Shown here piece after piece: positions 7,991 through 15,501 of a DNA stretch of 27,824 nt; position 1 is the stretch's first letter, and each line of letters opens with the position of its first letter. The stretch comes from a virus, in the IMG/VR virus record IMGVR_UViG_3300046536_000184, positions 1-27,824 of that record. One strand, written 5' to 3'. The notes under the pieces are model-generated. The model searched no databases, was not told the DNA's origin, and was given only the letters and a program-made list of their open reading frames with translations. Position numbers and translations under genes: made by a program.

Positions 7991-8634
7991 ACCGCGAAAT
8001 TATCATGGGCGCGCTGTTCAGCAAGCTGACCTCGCCGCCGCTTGTCTACAACTTCACCGCCGACACCACGACCGGCGATATCGGGCTCGTCAATGTCAGC
8101 GATACGACCGGCCTCATGGTCGGCATGCCGGTGATCGGCGACGGACTGCCGGCGGATGCCACGATCGTGACGATCACCCCAGCGGTGACGATATCCCTGC
8201 CGGCCATCGCCGACCGCACCGCGTCTGCCTTAACACAAGGGTTTCAGACCGTGACACGGCGCCTGGCGGATCCCACCGCAGAACAGGACATGCCTGCGCT
8301 TTACCTTGTCGAGATCAGCGAGATGCACCCGCCGCGCGGCTCGAACGAGCCGGCGCTGATCGAACTGCACTGCGAAGCCTGGGTATATACGCGGGTCGGT
8401 GCTGATCAGAACGCCATCCCGGCTGCAACGCTCAATACCCTAATCGATGGCATCGAGACGGCGCTCTACCCGACCCCGACCGGCTTCCGGCAAAACCTCG
8501 GCGTCAACGGCGTGATGTATTGCCGGATAGAGGGCGAAGTTCAGAAAGACCCAGGCCACAACGGGCAGATTGCCGGCGCCGTGATCCCGCTGAAACTGGT
8601 TGTCGGCCAAAGCTCCGAAACCTACCTGCTCTAG
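7987..8634 (+). CDS. Tail terminator protein with an inserted domain
   Basis: Likely caps the tail tube at the head side and stops its growth. The parts that look like tail terminators are the N-terminal helix (EIIMGALFSKL, about 4-14) and the region from about 86 onward: TVTRRLADPTAEQDMPALYL, then EPALIELHCEAWVYTR, and NTLIDGIETALYP. Typical family members run straight from the first helix to the RRL strand. Here about 65 residues are inserted (roughly 20-85), carrying a beta-rich piece with TTGLMVGMPVIGDGLP and ATIVTITPAVTISL. That piece resembles segments of the hub protein at 12061. The ATG at 7987 overlaps the previous stop. The terminator call is inferred from context and sequence pattern, without a search. 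Confidence 0.7.
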   Translation: MNREIIMGALFSKLTSPPLVYNFTADTTTGDIGLVNVSDTTGLMVGMPVIGDGLPADATIVTITPAVTISLPAIADRTASALTQGFQTVTRRLADPTAEQDMPALYLVEISEMHPPRGSNEPALIELHCEAWVYTRVGADQNAIPAATLNTLIDGIETALYPTPTGFRQNLGVNGVMYCRIEGEVQKDPGHNGQIAGAVIPLKLVVGQSSETYLL

Positions 8635-8639
8635 GAGGA
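8633..8639 (+). promoter_or_regulatory. Very strong Shine-Dalgarno for the tail tube gene
   Basis: AGGAGGA overlaps the previous stop codon and lies 7 bases before the ATG at 8647. It is one of the best ribosome binding sites in the late operon, which fits a gene whose product is needed in many copies per tail. Confidence 0.65.
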
Positions 8640-8646
8640 ACAACCG

Positions 8647-9207
8647 ATGCAAGGAAGAGATACAGCCACACCGCTCGCCGCAACGCCGGGCACGCTCAAT
8701 GTGCTCGCTGCCAACCAACTCATCGGCAAAGTAAAATTTGTCGGTGCCAACGCCATAGGGCCGCAAATCACGATGGAACTCACCAACGTGATGTTCAGGC
8801 CGGCGAATATCGCCTACGGCATGATCCAGGACGAATGGGGGCAGCTCCAGGTCACCGGCGAAGTGCTGGTCGATCCCGTCACCGGCTTCTTTGGCACGAT
8901 CACACATCCCGATACGACGCTAACCTCGCCGCTGACAACGCTCTATTACATCGGCAAGGGCATCGTCTCAGTGCAGATTTTACAGGGGATCACGCCGCCT
9001 GACAGCGCCTACCGCGATGTCGGCAATGTGCCGGTGTTCGAGTTCACGCCCAACATCACTGTGCTGAGCCACTACAGCTCCAGGCTCGGCATCCGGTCCA
9101 AAGATTTGGAAGTAATCCACGAGAAACAGGCGACGCTGAACATGCATATGGACGAGTTCAGCTTTAAAAATCTCCAGTTGGCGTTTATGGCGACGGTCGG
9201 CCCCTGA
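8647..9207 (+). CDS. Major tail tube protein
   Basis: Likely the ring subunit that stacks to form the tail tube. The 186-residue product has an N-terminal strand region (KVKFVGANAIGPQITME), a long middle of beta strands, and an end typical of tube proteins: VLSHYSSRLGIRSKDL followed by a hairpin strand ATLNMHMDEFSFKN and a short final helix. Position between terminator and chaperone genes, a very strong ribosome binding site, and length all fit. It ends with TGATG, overlapping the next start by 1 base. The family call rests on this pattern and on gene order. Confidence 0.8.
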   Translation: MQGRDTATPLAATPGTLNVLAANQLIGKVKFVGANAIGPQITMELTNVMFRPANIAYGMIQDEWGQLQVTGEVLVDPVTGFFGTITHPDTTLTSPLTTLYYIGKGIVSVQILQGITPPDSAYRDVGNVPVFEFTPNITVLSHYSSRLGIRSKDLEVIHEKQATLNMHMDEFSFKNLQLAFMATVGP

Positions 9208-9668
9208 TGGTTTCGCTGGTCGACATCGTCCCGCAAAAGCGCAGCGTCACCATCGCCGCCGGCGATCTGGAGCTGCGCGGTCTTGGCCTGCGGCAGATAG
9301 CCTATTTGTTTCTGCAATTCCCCAGCCTGCGAAACGTCTTTACCCAGAACGCGCCCGAGGTCGACATCGCTGAGCTGATCACCCAGGCGCCCGACGCGGT
9401 CGGCACCATCATTGCCGAGGCGGCGGATCAACCCGAGGCCGCGGGAGCCATTGCCGATGGCAGCCTGCTCACGCCAGACGAGGTGCTCGACTGCCTGACG
9501 GCGGTCCGCGACCTTACCTTCCCGCGAGGTCTGAACCCTTTATTGGAACGCCTGGCCGGGTTCGTCGCACTCGGCCCGGCGCTCGGCCAATCTGGCGGGG
9601 ATCAGGCTATGAGTGCGCCGAGGGAGCAGAGCAGCTTATCGCCGCCGGTCATGATCGCCGCGGAGTAA
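9207..9668 (+). CDS. Tail assembly chaperone, first frame (G-like)
   Basis: The 153-residue product sits exactly where siphoviruses encode the chaperone that loads the tape measure protein during tail assembly. It has an N-terminal beta segment (SLVDIVPQKRSVTIAAGDLELRG cut to its visible pattern as a beta start), then RGLGLRQIAYLFLQFPSL and a helical body with LTPDEVLDCLTAV and LNPLLERLAGFVAL. The last 30 or so residues are low in structure and rich in Ser, Pro and Gln. A second frame, shifted by -1, continues at least from about 9600 to 9820 with good protein character, so a -1 frameshift fusion is likely, as in lambda G/GT. A CCCTTTA heptamer in the correct phase lies at 9536-9542. Confidence 0.75.
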   Translation: MVSLVDIVPQKRSVTIAAGDLELRGLGLRQIAYLFLQFPSLRNVFTQNAPEVDIAELITQAPDAVGTIIAEAADQPEAAGAIADGSLLTPDEVLDCLTAVRDLTFPRGLNPLLERLAGFVALGPALGQSGGDQAMSAPREQSSLSPPVMIAAE

Positions 9669-9820
9669 TGGAGATGACCCCGCGGGAATTGCAGGCATTC
9701 CTGTTTATCGCGCAGCGCCGCCGGCAACGCGAACTCAGCGAAGAATTGCACCTGAACACCCTTGCCGCTCGTGCCGACGAAAAGGCGATCCGCGCGCAAC
9801 TGAAGGAATGGGAGAAATAA
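9668..9820 (+). CDS. Tail assembly chaperone, second frame (T-like)
   Basis: A 50-residue frame opens at an ATG that overlaps the first-frame TAA (TAATG). It reads MEMTPRELQAFLFIAQRRR, then a charged helix with LHLNTLAARADEKAIRAQLK. The TPRELQAFL start and the LAARAD patch are typical of the downstream half of rhizobial tail chaperones. The same frame stays open upstream and, from about 9611, gives YECAEGAEQLIAAGHDRRG, which also looks like real protein. It may therefore be made both as a separate product from the ATG and as the C-terminal half of a -1 frameshift fusion with the preceding gene. Its stop is followed at once by the tape measure start. Confidence 0.66.
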   Translation: MEMTPRELQAFLFIAQRRRQRELSEELHLNTLAARADEKAIRAQLKEWEK

Positions 9821-11602
9821 TTGGTTCAGTCGAGCGGCGCCAATAATCTCACCATTGGCATTGGCGTTGACAGCTCCAAGCTGCCCGGTGAACTGGCGCG
9901 CGCTACTGCGATTTACCGCGACTGGCTGCGGCAGCTTAACGCTGCGGCGAAGCAAGAAATGTCGGCGGGCCGCACGCCTCTTGTTGACCAGCTATCGGCA
10001 GGAGCGGCAGCGGCGGCCGCCCAAATCGCCAAGCTAAAGCAGCAGCAACGCGATCTGCGCCAGGAGTCGAGCGAAGGCGCCACCAAGCTCACTGGGGATT
10101 TCAAGAGCCTGGCCAGTGGAATCGCGACGATTGTCGAAAGCTGGAAAGCCGTGCGGTTCGGGATCGCCGGTGCGGTGATTTTCGAAGCCATCAGGAAAAT
10201 CGGCGAGGCGGTGACGGATGTCACGAACAAGGTGACCCAGCTCAACAAGATAGCCGCGGCGACCGGCTTTGACACTTCGACGATCCAGGCTTTCGAGCAC
10301 ATTCTAAAGTCAACCGGGGGCGTCGCGGAGGATGCCGGCAAGATCCTGTTTGCCCTTAGTAGATCCTATGACGCCGCCCGCCTCGCGGCGGAACGTGCAG
10401 GACAGACGCTCGGCAGCGGGATGCAGATTCTGCGCGGCGGCGGGCCTGACCAGCAATCCGGCATGCAGGTCTTCAGGGGCGGCGAGCAGACGATGCGCCC
10501 TGGACCGCATATGGTCACAGTCCAGCGTGGCGCATCGGTTGTGGCGCCGCCCGAAATCAAAGACGCGACTTCTGCATACGACGCGCTCAACATCAAGGTC
10601 GCGCGGTACAACAATTCGCTGCAAGACCAGGACAAGCTGCTCGTCGATGTCGCCAAGGGACTCAAGGCATGGAAAGATGCCGGGCGTATCGATGTGGCAA
10701 CCGAGATCGGCACGCAACTGGTCGGCAAGAACTATCGCGAAATCGCCGCCGCGCTCGACGAGATCGCCAAGCCTGGCACCCTCGCGCGGATACGGGATCT
10801 GCAAAAGGCGACGGGGCAACTGATTAGCCCGGAAGACAAGAAGCTGGTCGACGACTACACCGAGGCGCATGAGGCGCTGACATCGCGAGCGGAGGGAGGC
10901 CAGACCCGCGGCGTGATGGGCGCGCTACCGGCCGTCACCGCGGCGGCGCAGAAGTCTGCCGACGCTCTGCAAGAGTTGAAGAAAACCCCACAAGAAATCG
11001 CCGACGCGTGGCAGCAGACCGGCGAGAGCATTACCGAAGGCTCGGACCGGGTCGTTGGCAATCTCAAACAGGCATGGGGTGATCTCGGCGCATGGTTCGA
11101 TAACCTCGGCGCCGGGATCGCCAATCGGTGGAATGCCCAGATGGGGACGATGGCAGCGCCGCCTGCCGGTGGTGGCGGCGGCGGCATTACCGGCGGCGAT
11201 AGCGCGCTCACCGAGGTGCCGTTCGGGATGGCTTCGGGCGGCTATGTGCGCGGACCTGGCAGCGGGACAAGCGACAGCATTGCCGCTAGGCTCTCTGCCG
11301 GCGAATTCGTTGTACGAGCGGCCGCGGTTCGCCGGCTCGGCCTTGGTTTCCTCTCCGGGCTCAACGGCTATGCCGCCGGCGGCCTCGTCGAGCGGCCGCC
11401 GTTGCGCTTCGCCGCCGGCGGCCTGGTGCCGTCCGCCGCTGGGGGCGGCCGTGCGGTGCATCTGCACCTCGGCGGCGGCTCCTTCGCGCTCTCAGGGCAC
11501 GGCAGCGTGGTCGATGCGTTGGTCAGCGCTGCGCACTCGCAGCAGATCCGCTCGGCCGGCGTCAAGCCGTCGTGGTTCGCGGCGCGTCCGGGCGGTCAAT
11601 GA
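9821..11602 (+). CDS. Tail tape measure protein
   Basis: Sets the length of the tail and is carried inside the tube. The 593-residue product begins with TTG directly after the previous TAA; GGAG at 9811-9814 is 6 bases upstream. It has helical N-terminal segments (about 25-90, with a Gln/Lys-rich coil), a hydrophobic segment at about 107-125 (ESWKAVRFGIAGAVIFEAI), a long helical middle, and a glycine-rich C-terminal end with GMASGGYVRGPGSGTSDSI, LSAGEFVV and AAGGL repeats, typical of rhizobial tape measures. It is short for the role, predicting a short tail of roughly 80-90 nm if the usual 1.5 angstrom per residue holds. A 14-residue near-repeat (SGMQILRGG, SGMQVFRGG) lies at about 199-221. 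Confidence 0.85.
   Translation: MVQSSGANNLTIGIGVDSSKLPGELARATAIYRDWLRQLNAAAKQEMSAGRTPLVDQLSAGAAAAAAQIAKLKQQQRDLRQESSEGATKLTGDFKSLASGIATIVESWKAVRFGIAGAVIFEAIRKIGEAVTDVTNKVTQLNKIAAATGFDTSTIQAFEHILKSTGGVAEDAGKILFALSRSYDAARLAAERAGQTLGSGMQILRGGGPDQQSGMQVFRGGEQTMRPGPHMVTVQRGASVVAPPEIKDATSAYDALNIKVARYNNSLQDQDKLLVDVAKGLKAWKDAGRIDVATEIGTQLVGKNYREIAAALDEIAKPGTLARIRDLQKATGQLISPEDKKLVDDYTEAHEALTSRAEGGQTRGVMGALPAVTAAAQKSADALQELKKTPQEIADAWQQTGESITEGSDRVVGNLKQAWGDLGAWFDNLGAGIANRWNAQMGTMAAPPAGGGGGGITGGDSALTEVPFGMASGGYVRGPGSGTSDSIAARLSAGEFVVRAAAVRRLGLGFLSGLNGYAAGGLVERPPLRFAAGGLVPSAAGGGRAVHLHLGGGSFALSGHGSVVDALVSAAHSQQIRSAGVKPSWFAARPGGQ
10415..10483 (+). repeat. Short in-frame near-duplication in tape measure gene
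   Basis: Codons for SGMQILRGG and SGMQVFRGG recur with a 14-residue period inside the tape measure gene. The two copies differ at several third positions, so the duplication is not very recent. The segment is glycine-rich and interrupts an otherwise helical region. Confidence 0.5.
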
Positions 11603-12060
11603 CGATCCCATACACGCAGCTCGATATCCGCTTCGATCTCTCTGCGGCGCCGCCCGGCGTCAATCCCTATTCCGCGCGTGGTCTGCGTGGCACGCTGGCG
11701 CCGATCGACCAGGCCAAGGGCGCCGACAAGCTGGCGCGCACCGTCAACGGCGGCCTCGTCGATCTCAGTGCGCCGCAGATGCGCAAATACCAGTTGACCA
11801 TCACCGGCAACGACCAGGCGCCACCCGCGCTCGACGGCTTGTGGGTCGGCATGGTCGTCGTCGTCAATTCGCTGGTCGAGATGGCGTACCTTACGGTTGG
11901 CGGCTCTGCTGGCAGACCGGCGGTTTCCGGCAGCGTCCGCACCGAGGACGCTTTCACCTACTACCGTCCGCAGTTCACCATGATGGTTGTCGACTCACAG
12001 ATCGAGCGCGAGGAATGGGAAGCCAACGTCCCGTGGTCGCTCTCGCTGGAAGAGATCTAG
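11599..12060 (+). CDS. Tail protein of unknown role, between tape measure and hub
   Basis: The 153-residue product starts at an ATG overlapping the tape measure stop by 4 bases and ends with TAG directly before the hub GTG. It reads as a mostly beta protein: YTQLDIRFDL, QLTITGNDQAPP, GLWVGMVVVVNSLVEM, AYLTVGG, then TYYRPQFTMMVV, and ends in WEANVPWSLSLEEI. In this place many siphoviruses have a distal tail or tip attachment protein. I recognise it as a repeated component of alphaproteobacterial phage tail clusters but cannot name a family. A tail-tip structural role is an inference from location only. Confidence 0.6.
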   Translation: MTIPYTQLDIRFDLSAAPPGVNPYSARGLRGTLAPIDQAKGADKLARTVNGGLVDLSAPQMRKYQLTITGNDQAPPALDGLWVGMVVVVNSLVEMAYLTVGGSAGRPAVSGSVRTEDAFTYYRPQFTMMVVDSQIEREEWEANVPWSLSLEEI

Positions 12061-14862
12061 GTGCCCGGCCCGATCTACTTCGCCTGGACTGGCGGCGCGA
12101 TCGTGGAGCAGCTCACCCTCGTCACCAACGGCACGACGCACGGCGTCTTGTTCGAGTTGGCGACGATTGTCGGCGACACCAACCCCGGCATCGCTCAGGT
12201 CATTAATGTCGCCAGCACCGACAACCTCCAGCAAGACGCCGGCTATCACGTCACCGGGCCGGGCCTCGACGCCTATTTTATTTACGACAACGCCACCACG
12301 CTGAGCGGCCTGCCGAATTCGCTAAATCTGACCTCCGCGCCGACATCGGGAGAGAGGTCGGGGGATTTCTCGACGACGAAAGCCGTGCCGATCGGGACCG
12401 TGCTCGGCACGGTGAGCCACGGCAGCAGCACGGTGGCGTTGGCCGCCGGCGATTTGCCGGCCGGGATCTACGGCATTCAAGGGATCGGTGTCGGCGAGAC
12501 CGACATTCCCATCGGCACCACCGATGGCACCTCACACACCACCGGCGGCGGGATAACGCTGATCGGCAGCGCCTATCTCAACTATGACGGCAGCGGGCAC
12601 GGCACGATGTACATCATCGCCGCGACCCCGCACACAAGCACGCGCATCGGCGACTTGCCACCACACCTGCTCGAGACGTTCACGACGTACAGCATCGCCT
12701 CTCAACCCGTCAGAGCCACGACCTCGGGCGAATTCCCGATGGTGATTAGCGGGTTCCCCGTCGAAGACCCGTTCAGCGTAACCGCTATCCCATCCGGCGC
12801 GCTGATGAGCCTCTCGCCGGGTCTCGTCTACAACATCACCGGCAACGGCATCCCGGTGGGCGCAACCTTCGTGGCGCCGAGCAGCGGCAGCTCGATCGAA
12901 CTCGACCTGGCTGCGACGGCGTCGGAGATCAATGCAATTCTGACGATCACTGGGCCACGCACGCCGACCGCGCCATTTGATCCCGCTGTCCATAACCGCT
13001 TTGACGAAGAGATCATCAGCTTTGACATCAGCCAGGACGAGGGCAGTTTTGCGACGCTTACCGCGCAGCTCAAAAATCCCGCCGTAGGCCTTCTGGCGCT
13101 CGGCAGATATCTCTGGTGCTGGTTGAGCTATGACCAGGCGTGGAACCCCGCCGGGAATACGCCGGATCTCGTGCCGCTCTTTAACGGGCGCCTGATCGGG
13201 GTGCCGAAGTTGCAAGCCGGCGAGATCGTCGAGCTCCAGTTCCTTGCCCGCCCGGACGACTTCAACGCCCAGAAACAGTCGTGGGCAACATCGCTGCAAG
13301 TGCCACCCTATTACGATCCGGTCTGGATCGCACGGCCGCCCAATCCCGACACGGTGCTAGAGACTTATTCCGCGTTGTGGCACATCGACCGCGTGAGCCT
13401 CGGGGTGTCGATCAGCGATATCCTCGACGGCGAGGACGGCATCATCGATATCGGCGAGGATATCTCCTTATATAACAATTTCAGCCTGTCCTATGGTCAG
13501 CCGCCTCTGGTCTCGACGATGGTGACCGGCACGGTCACCTGGGCGCAGCAGGCCGAAGGCAGGATCGACATTACCCAGCCGATCCTCAATGCGTTTAAGG
13601 ATCAGGGATCATATTACAAATGGGTCTTCCCGGTGACTTATTGGGGAACCGGCGGCGGCGGCCTCATCCAGACACTCTCCGGCAACGGTCTCAAATCGGA
13701 TTGGCCGAAGCCGGGAACAAGCATCGGCGGCGGCTGGTCGCTCAGCACGTTGCTCGACGGTGACGGCATCCCACTGTGCTACATCATCGATGCCGTCATG
13801 GACGGCCAGGTCAGCTACAACGTCACTTATGAAGCACAGACACCGCCAGCGAGCCAAGCGGGAAGCACGACCGAGCAAAGCAACGTCAATATATTTCTCC
13901 AGCCGACCAGCACCTTCGTCGCGCGCTTCCCGATGAACGTCTACAAGATTCGGATGGTGCTTGAGTACAGGGCAAATCGCAAACGCACCGAAGTCTTGAC
14001 GGCGGTAGTAACCGCGGGGGTTCAGCGCGAGCTATCCGATTCCGCCGAGAGCGACCACGAAACCATCAGCCTCAGTTCCGACTTTATCGATAAGGCCGTT
14101 GATCCTGACGGCAGCATACCGATCGGCAACGTCGCCTATCGCTCGTATTTCCAGACGGCCAGGGGCAATGTCTCGTTCGAGTACCTGCTGCTCGCAGCCA
14201 GGGCAAAGATGCGCGCCAGGGCACGGGCCGTCGACATTACCTTCGCGGTCCCCTGGCAGCAGGCTCTGGCGATTACGCTGCGGCACAACGTCCAGATCAG
14301 CGATCGCCGGCTGCCGGGCGGCGGCGCCCTCGGCAAGGTCAAGAGCTACAAGCTCAGTTGCGCCACCGGCGGCATCATGCTCGGGGAGTTCACCATCGGC
14401 TGCGCGATCGGCACCGGCGATCCGATCGCGCCACAAGCCGGGGTAAACTCATATGTCGAAGATGCCTATGTCGACGCCGGCTATCAGACGGTAACCGGGG
14501 CGCAGATCACGCTGAGTGAAACGGCAGACCTCGCCTATCAGACGCTCGACGACTTCGCCGTCATTGATGACGGCCTGGATCTCACGCGCCTGGTCGGAGC
14601 GCAGGCGGTGAACGAGTGCGTCGTCACCAACCTTTTTACCGAGCAATTGCCGGCGCTGCTTGCCTACAGCCAAACGACGACACCGACGAACGGCAATCCG
14701 CTCAAACTTATGGAGACCATGAAGACCACCGTCACGCTCGACCTAAAGCCGGTCCAGGGTTCTGAATTTTCAACGGCCTTCTTTCCGGCGGTGACGCCGC
14801 TGGTGTTGCCAAAGACGATCGATCTGTCCGCATCTACGCCGGGAGAACTGACCCATGCCTGA
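12061..14862 (+). CDS. Large tail hub or baseplate protein with N-terminal inserted modules
   Basis: The 933-residue product starts with GTG right after the previous TAG. It begins with PIYFAWTGG, then about 290 residues of beta-rich modules, and resumes with a part that looks like a tail hub: FDPAVHNRFDEEIISFDIS (about 306-324), LWCWLSYDQ (about 351-359), PLFNGRLIGVPKL, and ARPDDFNAQK with a PPYYDPVWI strand. The inserted part has about three related modules, with turns at about 64-75 (VTGPGLDAYFIY), 139-151 (IQGIGVGETDIPI) and 259-271 (ITGNGIPVGATFV). The rest (about 430-933) is an unrecognised mixture of beta and helical segments ending in a 3' overlap of 8 bases with the next gene. The hub call is based on placement and pattern, not a search. 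Confidence 0.62.
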   Translation: MPGPIYFAWTGGAIVEQLTLVTNGTTHGVLFELATIVGDTNPGIAQVINVASTDNLQQDAGYHVTGPGLDAYFIYDNATTLSGLPNSLNLTSAPTSGERSGDFSTTKAVPIGTVLGTVSHGSSTVALAAGDLPAGIYGIQGIGVGETDIPIGTTDGTSHTTGGGITLIGSAYLNYDGSGHGTMYIIAATPHTSTRIGDLPPHLLETFTTYSIASQPVRATTSGEFPMVISGFPVEDPFSVTAIPSGALMSLSPGLVYNITGNGIPVGATFVAPSSGSSIELDLAATASEINAILTITGPRTPTAPFDPAVHNRFDEEIISFDISQDEGSFATLTAQLKNPAVGLLALGRYLWCWLSYDQAWNPAGNTPDLVPLFNGRLIGVPKLQAGEIVELQFLARPDDFNAQKQSWATSLQVPPYYDPVWIARPPNPDTVLETYSALWHIDRVSLGVSISDILDGEDGIIDIGEDISLYNNFSLSYGQPPLVSTMVTGTVTWAQQAEGRIDITQPILNAFKDQGSYYKWVFPVTYWGTGGGGLIQTLSGNGLKSDWPKPGTSIGGGWSLSTLLDGDGIPLCYIIDAVMDGQVSYNVTYEAQTPPASQAGSTTEQSNVNIFLQPTSTFVARFPMNVYKIRMVLEYRANRKRTEVLTAVVTAGVQRELSDSAESDHETISLSSDFIDKAVDPDGSIPIGNVAYRSYFQTARGNVSFEYLLLAARAKMRARARAVDITFAVPWQQALAITLRHNVQISDRRLPGGGALGKVKSYKLSCATGGIMLGEFTIGCAIGTGDPIAPQAGVNSYVEDAYVDAGYQTVTGAQITLSETADLAYQTLDDFAVIDDGLDLTRLVGAQAVNECVVTNLFTEQLPALLAYSQTTTPTNGNPLKLMETMKTTVTLDLKPVQGSEFSTAFFPAVTPLVLPKTIDLSASTPGELTHA

Positions 14863-15313
14863 CGGTTTTGAATACATCGTCCGCCCCTATCAGTCGCCGA
14901 ACGCGAACGGCACAACGATCATCCCATCGACGCCGGCCATCAGCGCGCAGCGGGCAACCCTGACCTGGGGTTCGACGGCACAGATGCCGTTACCTGAAAT
15001 CGCTAATGTCAGCGTTGCCTGCTGTACCGAGGCGCTGAAGGAACAGGCACGCGTTAGCCAACCGATCCGGGTGTATCAGGACGGCGATCCGAATAGCGCG
15101 GCTTACGTCGATCTCGCGCGGCCGCACCAGATGACGCTACAGAAAAAAGACACCACGCAATGCCTGCCCGACGATTTCGACCAGATCTCGATTGTCGCCG
15201 CGTCATTGACCGCGTTTGACGCCGAAATGGACGCGCTGTTTGCGCCCTTCGATTCGACCGACCAGCACTGCAAGGCATCGTGGACGTTCACGCATGGGGC
15301 GCCGACGCCGTGA
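14855..15313 (+). CDS. Tail-tip protein of unknown function
   Basis: The 152-residue product overlaps the hub gene by 8 bases. It begins MPDGFEYIVRPYQSP, which recalls a short phage tail family with an opening strand GFEYIVRPYQSP, and continues with a region of alternating strands (ATLTWGST, RVYQDGD, VDLARPHQMTLQKKD) and the end FDQISIVAASLTAFD. Four cysteines occur (CCTE, TQCLP, QHCKA) without a clear metal motif. It ends in GTGA overlapping the next start. I do not recognise a function; the operon position suggests a tail-tip component. Confidence 0.55.
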   Translation: MPDGFEYIVRPYQSPNANGTTIIPSTPAISAQRATLTWGSTAQMPLPEIANVSVACCTEALKEQARVSQPIRVYQDGDPNSAAYVDLARPHQMTLQKKDTTQCLPDDFDQISIVAASLTAFDAEMDALFAPFDSTDQHCKASWTFTHGAPTP

Positions 15314-15501
15314 CAATAACCTGGACGCCCGGTCTCAAGCCGGCGTCATTTCGCGGCGACCCGCCGGATTACATCGAGTCCCCGGTCGAGCAGATCGTGA
15401 ATATCCACTGGGGCGGCCTGGCGGTGCACTTCGGCGCCAAGGACGGGCCGCCAAAGCCGAAGCCACCACCACCAGCGCCGGGAACAACCCGAACGCTATG
15501 A
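15310..15501 (+). CDS. Small proline-ended tail protein
   Basis: A 63-residue product with a GTG start that overlaps the previous TGA (GTGA) and a stop overlapping the next ATG (ATGA). It reads as one beta unit (TITWTPGLKPASF, IVNIHWGGLAVHFG) followed by a run of prolines and lysines (PPKPKPPPPAP). A longer frame upstream would run inside the preceding gene, so the GTG is preferred. It may be the N-terminal part of a protein that is fused to the next gene in relatives; both are tail-tip genes by position. No function can be assigned. Confidence 0.48.
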   Translation: MTITWTPGLKPASFRGDPPDYIESPVEQIVNIHWGGLAVHFGAKDGPPKPKPPPPAPGTTRTL

